64,000 nt of DNA from Lithodes maja (GCA_037953745.1 JBAKBP010004319.1:1-64000); one strand, 5' to 3'; positions 1 to 11,471 are shown, counted from the first letter of the stretch. Made by a program: numbers and translations. The notes: generated by a model from the letters alone, not told the origin.

Positions 1-144
1 GTTGTGAGTTGGGCCAGCCAGTTAGAGGATAGTTAATGGGGGTACAAGGATAGGTCTTTACCTTCTATTTACTGGGGCTGGGGAACGAACTGAATCGGCA
101 TGTTATAACGTTCTTATGGGCGTCTTTACAGGTGGAAGGTTGTG

Positions 145-690
145 AATTGGGAGGGTTGTGGTGTGAGGCTAGGTCGCCGCGTCGCTTGTGAACTTTGACA
201 GTGACCCTTAACGCGCTGGACATATGGGTGGCAGTGCCCTACGATAAAAACACGTAGGGTGGTGTTTGAAGGAGAAAGTGACAGGGTGACTCAAAAGGTT
301 ACAACTGGGCATGGGGTCACGAAGCAGAGTAGTGTGGATTGTGGACTAGAAGGTGGTGATTGATAAGACATATAACAGATGTGGAAAGGAAAATGGAAGA
401 GAGGAACAACCTCGTGGAATTACGTGAATTACGGTATTATAGCCGTCGTCATAATAAGATGATGGAACCTGGTTGAATAACTCTGGTTCAACTACATAAT
501 TTTATACACTTAGTTACTAGAAGGGGAACAACTGAGCATGGGGCTACATATATCTATACTCGTAATGGAGAGAGATACTAGGTATCTTTCCTGCATCTCT
601 CTTGATGATCGTATGCAGATTGGTCATAATGAACTTATCCGAATTAACAGGCATAAATCAATACAATAACTGGCATAGGGTTATCGGGTG
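145..690 (-). repeat. Fragment of a Gypsy_1-family LTR
   Basis: This stretch aligns by eye with 4895-5470 and 31320-31910, which lie inside the two Gypsy_1 LTRs. Shared landmarks in order include 'gaactttgacagtgaccctt', 'gcgctggacat', 'ggcagtgccctacg', 'gtcacgaag' and 'gtgtggattgtggacta'. It is clearly more diverged from both LTRs than they are from each other, so it is an older or different subfamily copy. The strand follows the Gypsy_1 orientation. Confidence 0.8.
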
Positions 691-1229
691 TATAGAGTCG
701 TGGTTAAATGGCTTGGTCGGGTTACAACTGGGGGAGGATCATGCTTGACACTGTTAGAATTATATGATTTACCTTAGTATAGTTATGTGTGTGGTATGTG
801 GGTGTCGTGGAGGTTAAAATGGTAGGGAGTACACCACTCTTGGCCGACGTGCCTTTGGGGTTCTTTGTTTTTCTGCCGTGTCGGTGTCGGTTTCCTGGTC
901 CATTCGTGCGACCTTCCGTTGACTGACAGGGGTGGCGGTTTCCTTTGATCCTGTGGGTGTGTTCCACTTTCTCCTCTGGCTGTTGAGTCCTTTCGTCCCG
1001 GTCGGCTTTCGTTCTGGTTCTTGCGGGATTGTTACTGGGTTGCTGCTCGGGAGGGTGGTGGGTGGATTCCTTTTTGGGGGTGTTTTATAAGCAATACTGA
1101 TCCTTTCACTACCAGGACGTCTATTTACCTTTCATTATGGCTGAAGTTAGACGGTTTTATGCAGATGAAGAATGACCTACTTAATTCAGAGGGCATGTTG
1201 AGATCGTATTTCCACCTGTGAGACCAAGA
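691..1229. other. Unassigned stretch
   Basis: I find no convincing gene here. A short minus-strand frame (722-967) is basic and rich in His, Thr and Asn. It lies next to the LTR fragment, where the 3' interior of a minus-strand Gypsy element would be, so it could be a relic of a downstream reading frame like the one at 54249-54841. That is a guess from position and composition only. Confidence 0.3.
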
Positions 1230-2770
1230 GTTGCATTAAACAATACAGGAAATTGTTTAACGGCAGCCAGAGTATAACAACAATAAGTCCTGGGTCTCAA
1301 GGGGTTAATGCAATTTTATGAAGATTAAAAAGGACATGTGGTAGCTAAAAGGTTTAACTGACATGGTTCAAGGCCATATAATTGGTATACGTCCTTCCTA
1401 AACTGAATAGAATAACCAAATAGTAGTCAGAATATAATGAAAAGGATATCACCGGTGCTGGATGGGATAACACTATTAAAATCCCAGCATAAAGTAACGA
1501 AGGCCATATGGCACCGAGTCTTAGTCAATACTGTTTAGAAAAATTATACACAGAAGTTAGATATCATCATAGGTTTATACGACAAGGGACCTTACATTTC
1601 GCCGGTCAAGTCTTATTTTTGTAATTGCTAAACATATATTGTCTTTCCCTTATAACATTTTCAGAGTCCATGTTTCACAAATAGCTCAACAGGTTGGCCG
1701 TGAGATCACGACCTATTGAATTTTCATATATTTAGAACGCTAACTGGTTAACCCCTTCTGTACCGGCGACGTCTTTTTAATTTTACTCTAGCTATATATA
1801 GACGATGTTGTGCAGTTTAAGAAGGATCTGTGCCAGTAAAAAGGCTTAAGTGAGATAGTTCGAAGCATGTTATGTTAATTGCTGGAGGCTCTTTTTAAAC
1901 TCGGTAAAATCGTCTAATAGTAGCCAGAATAAAACTACAAGGCCAGCGCCGGTACAGAAGGGGTAAATAATAGTAGCCAGAATAAAACTACAAGGCCAGC
2001 GCCGGTACAGAAGGGGTAAATAATAGTAGCCAGAATAAAACTACAAGGCCAGCGCCGGTACAGAAGGGGTAAATAATAGTAGCCAGAATAAAACTACAAG
2101 GCCAGCGCCGGTACAGAAGGGGTAAATAATAGTAGCCAGAATAAAACTACAAGGGCAGCGCCGGTACAGAAGGGGTAAATAATAGTAGCCAGAATAAAAC
2201 TACAAGGCCAGCGCCGGTACAGAAGGGGTAAATAATAGTAGCCAGAATAAAACTACAAGGCCAGCGCCGGTACAGAAGGGGTAAATAATTATTACGTCCC
2301 AAGAGCTTGGCCGTGATATCTACACAACCCTTCTTCTTCTTCTTCTTCTTGAGTCAGACGACGAGCAGGTAAACAAATGTGTGGAATATGGACACTCAGA
2401 ATTTTATATGGGAGGGAAAATATAATTTATGCTATTTCAAAAGTAGCATTTTATCCGTACAACCTCCCCAGTGTAAGACACGAGTAAAATAAATCCTGTA
2501 ATTGAGAAGTAACTTTTGTAATTCTCTAGAATATCCCTTTCTGTACCGTTGACGACCTTCTAACTTTAATCTGGCTACATTCAGACGATTCTATTCCGTT
2601 TAAAAATAGCCCCCAACAATTAAACAATTAAAAGGCTTCGAACTATCTCTCTTAACCCTTTTTACTACGACAGATCCTTCTTAAGCTTCACAAAATCGTC
2701 TAAATACAGTATAGCTGGAATATAATTAAGAAGACGTCGCCGGTACAGAAGAGGTTATAACTGTCATATA
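1230..2770. repeat. Cluster of about 230-bp palindromic modules
   Basis: Three diverged copies of one imperfect palindrome lie near 1250-1470, 1750-1990 and 2535-2755. Each has outer tips such as 'cccttctgtaccggcgac' facing 'gccggtacagaagggg', then inner arms containing 'gacgat' and 'atcgtcta', and a loop of roughly 60-100 bases. No coding frame is apparent. This looks like a foldback or satellite-like structure. I cannot assign it to a named family. Confidence 0.65.
1915..2285. repeat. 53-bp tandem repeat, 7 copies
   Basis: The unit begins 'taatagtagccagaataaaa' and ends 'cagaaggggtaaa'. Successive starts are 53 bases apart (1915, 1968 and so on). Copies are virtually identical, with one c/g difference in the fifth ('aagggcagc' for 'aaggccagc'). 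The unit is the right arm of the second palindromic module, so one arm of a hairpin has been amplified. Confidence 0.95.
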
Positions 2771-2776
2771 AGACAG

Positions 2777-2779
<3 letters not shown>

Positions 2780-2814
<35 letters not shown>
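2780..2814. repeat. (GA)n microsatellite
   Basis: An uninterrupted run of alternating A and G lies just before the unique-looking left flank of Gypsy_1. Confidence 0.95.
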
Positions 2815-2819
<5 letters not shown>

Positions 2820-2950
2820 ATTCACAGTATTTTTTTGGATATACTCAAATATTGGTATTGATTGATTGCAAATGTGTTGTGTTTTGATCATATCGTTTTC
2901 AATGTGTTACAAATGTAACAGATTACCACGTGTTAATAAAAATTCGGTTC

Positions 2951-2955
2951 ATTAT
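2951..2955. other. Left target-site duplication of Gypsy_1
   Basis: The pentamer ATTAT lies immediately before the TG that opens the left LTR. The same pentamer follows the CA that closes the right LTR at 38362. Five bases is a usual duplication size for Gypsy-type integrases. Confidence 0.7.
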
Positions 2956-5620
2956 TGTTATGCCCTGATTTTATACAGGATTAACCTGGTATAGGTGGGT
3001 TCTGCAAGACTGGGTTATAGGATTTCATGCACAGTACACAAATGGAATCAATAGAGGATATAGATAATCTCAAAGTAATGGTTTATAATGCAGCTTTATT
3101 CTCCAAAAACACTAGGCAGACTAATGGTTATATGTGCACTTGAAACAATGGTAATGGTAAGGTAAAGGGAATAACGGTAGCTAGGTTCACTGGTCTAGTA
3201 TGTTCCCTTGGTTAGGTAAAACTCAGTGTGGGCGATTCAGGTTTCGGGTTAATATCACAATCACTTATTTCAGAATTGCTTTCACTCGAGCCGCAGTCAA
3301 ATTTGTGAGGACTTATTTCTTCGGCGAGGTTGAACCTGATAGCAAGAATAAATACGGGAGTCAGTCGCCTAGTTTAACTTCACTGATATATTTTAGTGCA
3401 CACTAGCCTAGTAATCACAGCATCCGAGAAAATCGAAACACAACTGAATACACTGGATGATTGAGTTAATGGTACCGTAACACTGGTACTTCGAGAATTA
3501 GCACTGTGATAGAGTTTCCTGGTTATCTTGAGTTGGTGATGTTGGGGGGCTCACAGCTGCTCCGGGGCCGTCCAAGTTGTCCGGGAGTGTAGAGAAGGTA
3601 CAGCTGGGTTTACTTGCTTAACCGGTGATGAAGCCCCGATATGTTACTCTAACTAGGGACCTTAAATTGCACTGTTTCAGGTTCAACCGGAGTAACAATG
3701 AATCGGACGAACGTAAGACAGTCGGGAGAAGCGACTTTCTTAACTGTCTCTGGTCTTTACGAAAGGTTCAAGGGGCGCGGGCGGTTTTACACCTTTTTGT
3801 CAACAATGCTAATGAGGCCTACAGTCAATTGTTGCCATGGAGTTATTCTTGCAGAGTCCTCAATTAAGAGTTTCTTGCATAATCCCTTCTAACATAACAA
3901 GATCTTTCTGTCCTAGCCCAGTTATGAGTTATGATTGCTTGTAAACCCAAGTAGAAGAGGACACACTACAAGACGTTTATAAAACAATCAATAATTGGTG
4001 AATTTGTTGTCTGTAGATAAAATATTACCTTCGGGGGGGTCCCGGCTGCAATAAAACATTCACAAATTCACTTCCTCACAGAGTTACACAGATTTCGGAC
4101 ACCGAATTATCGAGAATCTTGAGGGGTGGAGCACAATAGACGGCAACCAAAGAGGCACAGCCGCTCTGTGGTGTTATTTATAGGCTTGGTCAAGAGAAAC
4201 AGAGAATATTCTAGAAGTACTGGATGTCGGGGCTATGAAGTAGTTAATTTATTCTGGTTAAGTTAGGGGGGTAGTGAGGGGGGTCTTTATCTCGCCAATA
4301 GGTAGTCTGTAATATGATTGGTTATTGTGGACATCTTTACTCTAGTGCAAGTCACTTTTAGAGTCGATTAGAACAGGATTTGTTCAAGGGGAGGGTACTA
4401 CTTTGTTAGGCACTATATGGGCCCAGGCAGGAAAGCATTATTCATCAACTCACATAAGTATCCTTCTCTGGTCTAGCTGACATACTATTCGGAATCTAGG
4501 ATGGGTTAAGGGGGATTTTGGGTTGGGTTAAGGATGGGGTAGGATGGTATTTGGATAGGGTATCTATCTTTTAGTTCATTACCTTTTGGAAACTCACCTG
4601 GTGTCTGGCAAGAATTTGTTGGCTTGCCCGGGCCATGGTAAACCTCCGCGGGGGTTGGTGGGGTCCCCGTGGGGTCGGGGGGGGGGGGGGGGGGGATGCT
4701 GCACCCTGAATACGTGTATATGGAGTTCTTTACGCTAATTGGGTTGATTTATGATTTTAGGTGGTCAGGCGATATACCCCTAGTTATGGTTGATCACTGC
4801 ATTTAGTTTTTACCTACTATGATCACTCGTGGGGGTTAGGAGTAGTGGTTTCGTGAAAGTGCAAGTCAGCAGGAAACATACAGTTTTTAGGGTGGTGAGA
4901 GGCAGCTGTGGGGCGAGGCTAGGTCTCTGCGTTGCTCGTGAACTTTGACAGTGACCCTTAATGCGCTGGACATAGGGGTGGCAGTGCCCTACGGGCAGAC
5001 AGGTAGAGTGGTGTGTGCAGCGGTGTGTGAAGGAGAAAGTGACAGGGTGACCCAAAAAGGCTATACTGGGCATGGGGTCACGAAGTAAAGTAGAGTAGTG
5101 TGGATTGTGGACTAGAGGGGGGTGATTGAGAAGACGTGTAACAGATGTGGAAAGGAAACAAGTGAAGAGGGGAACAACATCGGGGATAACAGATAGCTAC
5201 CCCAATAATTGAATACATGCATAAATAACGGTATTATAGCCGTTGTCATAATAAGATGATGGAACCTGGTTGAATAACTCTAGTTCAACTTACATCTACA
5301 CTTAGTTACTAAAAGGGAACAACAGAGCATGCGGGCTGCATCTATCTATACTCGTAATGGAGAGATATACTAGGTATCTTTCCTGCATTTCTCTTGAGAT
5401 GATCGTATGCAGATTGGTCATAATTAAACATATATAAATCAACAGATATAATTCAATACAATAACTGGGCATAGGGTTAGTATTACGTTTAGAGGTTATA
5501 GGTTAGGGGGAAGGAGGGGGGTTTCTGGGGGAGGGGGATACAGGGTGAATTATAGTCCTAAGGGATCAGATCTCGGTATGGTTATTTGAGGTCTTATTAT
5601 TCATAGCTGGGGACCTACTC

Positions 5621-7426
5621 CTACCTAATCTGAGTGTAAAATGGAGGGAGAGTAAGAAACTGTTCTGGAAAGAAGTCAAGAAAGTTAGGGAAGGTAGCAA
5701 GGGAAACAGTAAGGGTGTGAAAGATAAGAATGGGAGAATGCTAGCCGAGAAGCAAGAGAGAGTCGAAAGATGGAGGGAGTACTTCAGTGAGTTGCTAAAT
5801 GAAAGGAATGAAGAGCCAGCAAACATAGCTGGATATGGTATGGGAGGGAGAAGAAGAGAAGTAGTGGAGGAGGAGGTGGGGATCAGGAGGTCAGAAGTGT
5901 GGGAAGCCATGAAAAGAGTGAAGTTGGGGAAAGCACCAGGAACAGATGGAGTGTGTGGGGAAATGTTGAGGTATGGTGGTGAGATAGTGATAGAATGGGT
6001 ATGGAAAATGTGCAAACTAGCATGGGAGAAGGGGAGTGCACCCAATGACTGGAAGACTGGCATAATAGTCCCCCTATATAAGGGCAAAGGGGAAAGAGGA
6101 GTGTGTGGTAACCACCGAGGAATATGTCTTCTAAGCGTAGTAGGGAAGGTATACAGTAGGGTAGTGATTGAGAGAGTGAGAGTGAGAACGGAGAAATGGA
6201 TAGGTGACGAGCAGGGAGGCTTTAGGAAGGGAAGAGGATGTGTAGATCAGATTTTTACCCTGAATTGTGTTGTGGAGAAGTATCTGGAGAAGAAACGAAA
6301 GGTGTATGTTGCCTTTATGGACTTGGAGAAGGCCTATGACAGAGTGGATAGAGAAGGTTTGTGGAAAGTACTTAGAATATACGGAGTAGAGGGCAAGTTG
6401 CTGAAAGCAGTGAAGAGCATGTATGAGGGTGCAAAGGCGCCAGTACGTGTGGAGAGTGAGCAGAGCGAGTTCTTTGACCTGAATGTTGGTTTGAAACAGG
6501 GGTGTGTGATGTCCCCGTGGTTGTTTACTGTATATATGGATGGAGTTATGAAAGAAATACTATCAAGAGCAGTGGATGTTGGTGTATCGCTGAAAAGGGA
6601 GGGAATTGAGTGGAAGCTACCTATACTGCTGTTTGCGGATGATACAGTTCTGATGAGTGATAATGAATGGGAGTTGCAGGGTCTGGTAAATGAGTTTGGA
6701 ACAGTGTGCGAAAAACGGAATTTGAAGGTAAATACGGGGAAGAGCAAGGTTATGGTCTTCGAAAGGGGTGAAGTCACAGAGTGTGAGATGAAGCTGAACG
6801 GTCAGGCTATGGAGATCGTCAACTCTTTTAAGTATCTGGGCAGTGTGTTGAGTAAAGATGGGACTATGGATGAAGAGGTGCGGGAGAGGGTACAACAGGG
6901 GAAGAGGGTTGTAGGAACGCTAAAAGCAGTAACAAGAAATAGGGTGGTCAGTATGGAAGTGAAGAAGTCCTTGCATGACAGTGTGGTAATCCCGACACTG
7001 ACTTACGGAAGCGAAGCATGGACGTTGGTTGAGAGACTCAGACCAAGAGTGAGAGCAGTGGAAATGAATTACTTAAGGAGTGCGTGCGGAATTACATGGA
7101 GGGATAGACAGACTAATGAGGAAGTAAGAAGGAGGTGTGGTGTGGAGGTAGATGTGCTGGAAAGTGTGAAAAGGAACAACTTGAGATGGTTCGGCCATAT
7201 GGAACGTAGGGAAAGCGAGAGAATGACTAAGAGGGTGTACGAGAGCGAGGTGGAGGGACAGAGGGGGAGAGGTAGACCGAATATGAGGTGGAAGGATGGA
7301 GTGAGGAACTACATGAATGAAGGCGGTGCTGGTTGGGGGGAGGGGCGTCGACTGACTGGGGACAGAGGTGCATGGGGGCGGTTCGTTCGTGGCCACCCCT
7401 TCGGGGATCACGGCGTCAGGCAATAG
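5621..7426 (+). CDS. RTE-like reverse transcriptase, 5'-truncated
   Basis: This is the RT part of a non-LTR polyprotein that would copy its own RNA into a nicked target. The frame is open from the insertion point to the stop at 7424-7426, about 600 codons, with no internal stop. RT landmarks in order are GKAPGTDGV, 'WKTGIIVPLYKGKG', 'MDLEKAYDRVDRE' (first catalytic Asp), 'LKQGCVMSPWLF', and 'LLFADDTVLMSD' with both catalytic Asp. A C-terminal 'LRWFGHMERRESERMTKRV' segment matches the RTE-type C-terminus. The true start codon is lost. RTE_2 at 40579-46541 is a close relative. Catalytic residues are intact, but the protein lacks its endonuclease and probably any promoter. Confidence 0.85.
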   Translation, partial: LPNLSVKWRESKKLFWKEVKKVREGSKGNSKGVKDKNGRMLAEKQERVERWREYFSELLNERNEEPANIAGYGMGGRRREVVEEEVGIRRSEVWEAMKRVKLGKAPGTDGVCGEMLRYGGEIVIEWVWKMCKLAWEKGSAPNDWKTGIIVPLYKGKGERGVCGNHRGICLLSVVGKVYSRVVIERVRVRTEKWIGDEQGGFRKGRGCVDQIFTLNCVVEKYLEKKRKVYVAFMDLEKAYDRVDREGLWKVLRIYGVEGKLLKAVKSMYEGAKAPVRVESEQSEFFDLNVGLKQGCVMSPWLFTVYMDGVMKEILSRAVDVGVSLKREGIEWKLPILLFADDTVLMSDNEWELQGLVNEFGTVCEKRNLKVNTGKSKVMVFERGEVTECEMKLNGQAMEIVNSFKYLGSVLSKDGTMDEEVRERVQQGKRVVGTLKAVTRNRVVSMEVKKSLHDSVVIPTLTYGSEAWTLVERLRPRVRAVEMNYLRSACGITWRDRQTNEEVRRRCGVEVDVLESVKRNNLRWFGHMERRESERMTKRVYESEVEGQRGRGRPNMRWKDGVRNYMNEGGAGWGEGRRLTGDRGAWGRFVRGHPFGDHGVRQ

Positions 7427-7441
7427 ATAGATAGATAGATA
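5621..7441 (+). mobile_element. RTE_1: 5'-truncated RTE-like retrotransposon
   Basis: The element is inserted in the left LTR of Gypsy_1. The 11-bp duplication 'gggacctactc' lies at 5610-5620 and 7442-7452, and the unfilled site is seen once at 32036-32047 in the right LTR. The 3' end is a short (ATAG)n run, a simple-sequence tail as in RTE-type elements. The 5' end falls inside the reading frame, so the endonuclease region is missing, as expected of a prematurely ended reverse transcript. Confidence 0.9.
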
Positions 7442-8063
7442 GGGACCTACTCACATTCTAACAATATAAGTATCTCTGATATTAGAATAGTGTGGGCGGA
7501 ATTGTTAGTTTTCTGCGGAGTGTGGCATCATAGAAAAACAGATTTTCACGGGGTAACAATTGAGGCGGTTGTGCTGAGTTTGGGCCATAGTTAAACGCAC
7601 GCAAAATAAACACAACAATAATTACAACAGTCACCGGGAACACGCACACAACGCGTGCATTATAGCTTACGTCGTATAAATAGGGGGGGCATGGTGATTA
7701 CATAATTAAATACAGGGCTGACATAATCATGATCTGATTTGTTGTGAAATGGAAGCTAAGGTGTCTTGAGATCGCCTTCGTACCTACACAATGAAAGTAT
7801 TATAGCCTGCATGGTTGTTATCTAATTAAATACATACTTAGTTGGTACATCAAGAATGTCAAGGAGTAAAGTAATTTGGTTTGTGTATTAGAAGACTGTG
7901 ATTGAAGAGACGTATAACATGTGGAGTTAAGTGGAAGAGAGGAAAAACGAAGTTGGTGATAATTATAGCTATCCTTCCCTGTGGCGCCGGGTCCCTTCGT
8001 TCTTGGGGATCTCGTTGGGGATGGGGATTTCGCTCCCGGGAATTTCGTTCCTGGGGTATTTCA

Positions 8064-8077
8064 CTTCTGTCGCCTTT
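8064..8077 (-). other. Polypurine tract of Gypsy_1
   Basis: On the minus strand the bases just before the 3' LTR read 'aaaggcgacagaag', nearly all purine, and abut the LTR start TGAAATACC. This is where a plus-strand primer is expected. The tract has two pyrimidine interruptions, so the call is positional. Confidence 0.5.
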
Positions 8078-9890
8078 ATATGAGGTACGATCTCATACCT
8101 CAAAGGTGGAGTGAGTGGGTTTGTTTTGGGGGGCAGGGCCGGTCGGGGGTGGGGTAAGGGTGGTGGGAAATATGGTAGTGGGAGGGGTCGTGGTGGTGGC
8201 TGGGGCTTTGACCTTGGGGGTTTGCTTTCATTTTGGGAGGGAGAGACGTGGGTACCGTTAGGTTTGCCGTTAGGAACGGGTGGACCGTTAGGTTTGGCGA
8301 GGGTCTGGGTGAGGGCTGTCTTGGGGGCGATTTTGGATGAGTTTTGTGTGCATGAATGGTGGATCTGTGGAGGTTGGAAAGGCAGAGTGTGGTTTGTTGG
8401 TGGGCGAAGAGGTTTTGGCTGGAGAGGGGTTGATGTTGGATGATGGTTTGATATGGATGGTGGCTTGAAGGGTTGCGGTCGGGGGTAGTGATAGGGGGGG
8501 GGGGGGTTGAAGGTGAAATGGGCAGGTCGAATCGGGGTTGTTGTTGTGGAAGAGGTTGGTGCTGGGGAGGGGTTGAAATGTGTAGAGAGTTGTGGTCGTG
8601 AGTGGGGTTGTGGGAAGGGTGAGTAAGGCTGGAGGTTGAGAGTTTATGATGATCTGGTGGTTTGGAGGGTTGGAGTGTGGGGATTTGATAGGGAGATGGT
8701 GGTGGTGGGGGGGGGGGGGTCTGGGCAGGCAGGGTTGTGGTTTGAGAGGGGTTGAATTTAGACTGGTTTTTATTGTCGGGAGAGATGTGCATGGGATTTC
8801 GAGGAGTGGTTGAGGTTGAGAGGTTGATTATGTTGTCTGGGGTGAGAGAGAGAGTAGAATTTTGGTGGTTAGTTAAGGTGGAAAAAGTTTTGTGGTTGGA
8901 TTTGGATGGGCGTGGTGTTTTGCAAAGCGGGATCTTTGGAGGGGGAATCTGGAGCGGATGGGGTAACGGTGGAGAGGGGGTTAAGGTAAGGGAGGAAGAG
9001 GAGATGGGGGGTAAGCACGGGGGTGATGTTTTGAGTTCTGAATGGGGTCCACGAGTTTGAGGGGTTTGTTGCAGGTGATAACAGAGATGGGTGGTGAGGA
9101 TGGGAGAGGTGGAGTGGAGCAGGTAATTTCCGGCAAGGGTGGAACGGATTTGGTGGAGGAAGTCTGGCGGATAGGGTGGAGAGTGAGGTTAGGTGTGGAA
9201 GGTGAGGGAATGGATAAATGGAGGTGAGCTGACCTTTGGTTTGCAGGTGGTTGAGGAATCAGGGCAGGGGTTCGGTAGTGTGGCTTTCAACATTTCCCTG
9301 ATGGTATGGATGTCCTGCTGGAAGGTTGTCTGGCCGTGGATGAGGAAATGATGCCAGATGTACAAGGGAAGGATCTTGAATAAGGCTTGGAGAATTTGTT
9401 GTTCCTGTTGTTGCTTTGTTTGGTCATTACCCGCATTTCTTGCCCATCTATCTAGGTTGGTAAGAGTGGCGTCTAGGTTTCCCTTATACAGGATTTCGTC
9501 GAGATTTGCAGTTTGGGGCGACGAGGGAACTCAAAGGTGGGGTGACAGAATGGTGGGAAACAGGGTGTGGGTTGGGTGTAGATATGGCAGCAGAAGGATG
9601 TTTGTGGTTATTCTTAAGTGATGGAGGATGTGAGGTGGAGGAGCGTTTATGATGAGGTGTTTTGCTGTGTAAAATGGTGGGGTGGTTGGGAGTGGACAGA
9701 GTTGGTGCTGGTTTCTTTTGATTTCTGTGGTTGGGATATGATGCATGGACAGGGCGGATTGAATGTATGTATTGAGGTGTGGAAGTTTGAGATGCAGGGG
9801 AAGGAGGTTGAGGAGGAGTTGTTGGGGTAGAGAGATGGGAGCGTGTTCTTTTTTTATGTGGGAGAAACTGTGAGGGGGTGGGGGGGTGGC
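8064..9890 (-). pseudogene. Gypsy_1 gag-like, proline-rich remnant
   Basis: Minus-strand frames here are extremely rich in Pro, Ser, Thr and His. Around 9500-9270 the frame contains 'GNLDATL', then 'EQQILQALFKILP' and 'IHTIREML'. These match the order and spacing of 'GDLDTTI', 'EQQNQILFVYLVQVLP' and 'LIIIRKFL' in the gag frame at 20400-21007. The region is therefore a second, diverged gag-like module continuing on the far side of the CR1 insertion. Frameshifts and stops break it. No RT, RNase H or integrase motif is visible. Alternatively it comes from a separate, older Gypsy copy. Confidence 0.55.
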
Positions 9891-10672
9891 GTCGCTTAGT
9901 GACGTCATGTACAGTCTCGAACCCGCCAACAGCACTTCGCTCTCGCTGCTCGAAATTTGACCATAACTTGAGTACTCCATTACTCATCCCCTTATTTGTT
10001 TGCATGAGCTGTAGCTAAGCTCTAGCTTAACTGCCCTGTAGTTGCTTTGCATGTAATTTTGCTGTGTTTTTGACTGATAAACGTTTGTTTATCGAGACTG
10101 CTTTTGTTTACATTTGTACCGGTTAGTGACGACCGACGCTCTAAAGTAAACAAACTACTTGCTTGTTTCATATTATAAAGTTCTAGTACTTATTGTAGAT
10201 ATTTTAGCCCTCATTGTAGTTAAGTGCTTAGCAAACCACCCAGTAGTTATCTTGCATGACATTGTACTGTAGTTTTGACTGATAAACGTTTGTTTTTCAA
10301 AATTCTATTTGTCAAGTTAGTTGAGACGCCGCCGATACCAGCGCCACCTGTGTACGCATAAACAAACCCTCTTCTTGTATTTTATATATCAAAGTCTAGC
10401 CAATACTGTACTTGGTTAAACTTTTTATCTTGGTTATCTATATAAATCGCACACACTAACATTTGTCAAGATAGTTTTAATAATGGGTTAGAATAATTTA
10501 GTTTCTGTAATACTTTTTGATAGCCTATTTATTAATCGCATTTCAGATACTTGTCACCATATTAATAGGCCTCTCACACTCTTGCCAGGGATATTACTAA
10601 CTCCATTATTATTATTATTGTGTCGACCACTGTATAAACTAATATACAGGCTTTAGCCTAACTGTGTCATAC

Positions 10673-11450
10673 TGCTAACATCATTTTATTTTTATTTTCA
10701 GGCATAACATTGTTCTATTGCTAACATATTCTTTTTGTGATTAACATATTCTTTTTGTGATTTACAGGCATTAATTGTACCATATTGCTAACCAATATTT
10801 TTTGTTACTGTACTGTATACTGCTTTCCAGTTTTATCACTAGGCTAAATTAACCCTCTCCCACTTTCTTTTCCAGTAAATTTTGTAACAAATTACTAGTC
10901 CATTTGCAATTTTCAGGCTTTAACTGTGTCATACTGCTAACATCAATTTTTGTTTTATTTTCAGGCATAAATTCTGTTCTATTGCTAACATAAATATTAT
11001 TTTTTGTGATTTACAGCCATAATATTATTTTTGTGATTAACATATTCTGTTTGTGATTTACAGGCATTAATTGTACCATATTGCTAACAAATACTTGTTG
11101 TTACTGTACTGTATACTGTTTTCCAGTTTTCTCACTAGGCTATATTAACCCTCTCCCACATTTTGTTTTTTCCAGTAAATTTTGTAACAAATTTCTAGTC
11201 CATTTGTGATTTTCACGCTTTAACTGTGTCATACTGCTAACATCATTTTTTGTTTTATTTTCAGGCATAAATTGTGTTCTATTGCTAACATATTTTTTGT
11301 GATTTACAGGCATATTAATTTTATCATATTGCTAACAAAATTTTGTGTGATTTTCAGGAATTAATTGTATCACATTGCTAACATAATTTTGTTGTGATTT
11401 TCAGGCTTTAATTGTACCATTTTGCTAACATAAATTTGTGTGATTTTCAG
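10673..11450 (+). repeat. CR1_1 5' UTR array of acceptor-like units
   Basis: The motif TGCTAAC occurs about 11 times between 10673 and 11429. In most cases a T-rich stretch and then TTTTCAG or TTTACAG followed by G lie 20-45 bases downstream. Units are roughly 45-60 bases, with larger repeats near 10650, 10913 and 11216. The last TTTTCAG ends at 11450, 21 bases before the ORF1 ATG. The layout of branch-point-like motif, pyrimidine tract and AG resembles serial 3' splice sites. Function is inferred only. Confidence 0.75.
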
Positions 11451-11471
11451 GCATATTGTGATTATATCGTC

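Larger units (their letters stand above)
2956..8063 (-). repeat. Gypsy_1 left LTR (3' LTR)
   Basis: It aligns with the right LTR from 'tgttatgccctga' to 'cctggggtatttca', interrupted only by the RTE-like insertion at 5621-7441. Net length is about 3.28 kb, which is very long for a Gypsy LTR. Notable features are a run of about 20 G at 4678-4694 that is absent from the right LTR, and no reading frame longer than about 85 codons outside the insertion. Differences from the right LTR are a few percent by eye. Confidence 0.85.

Noticed and set aside
1915..2285. Possible CRISPR array
   Set aside because: The 53-bp units abut without variable spacers, and the setting is eukaryotic. It is a plain tandem repeat.
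3625..3892. Two overlapping small frames, repeated at 30064-30391, as genes
   Set aside because: They lie in the Gypsy_1 LTRs in both copies, with frame-breaking differences between copies and no recognisable motif.
5566..6087. Minus-strand 173-codon frame opposite RTE_1
   Set aside because: Antisense shadow of the RT gene. The Ser/Phe/Leu-rich composition mirrors the purine-rich sense strand.
8100..8792. Pro/His/Ser-rich minus frame as a host gene
   Set aside because: Pure low complexity with no domain. It lies between the Gypsy_1 polypurine tract and gag-like motifs and is best read as element interior.
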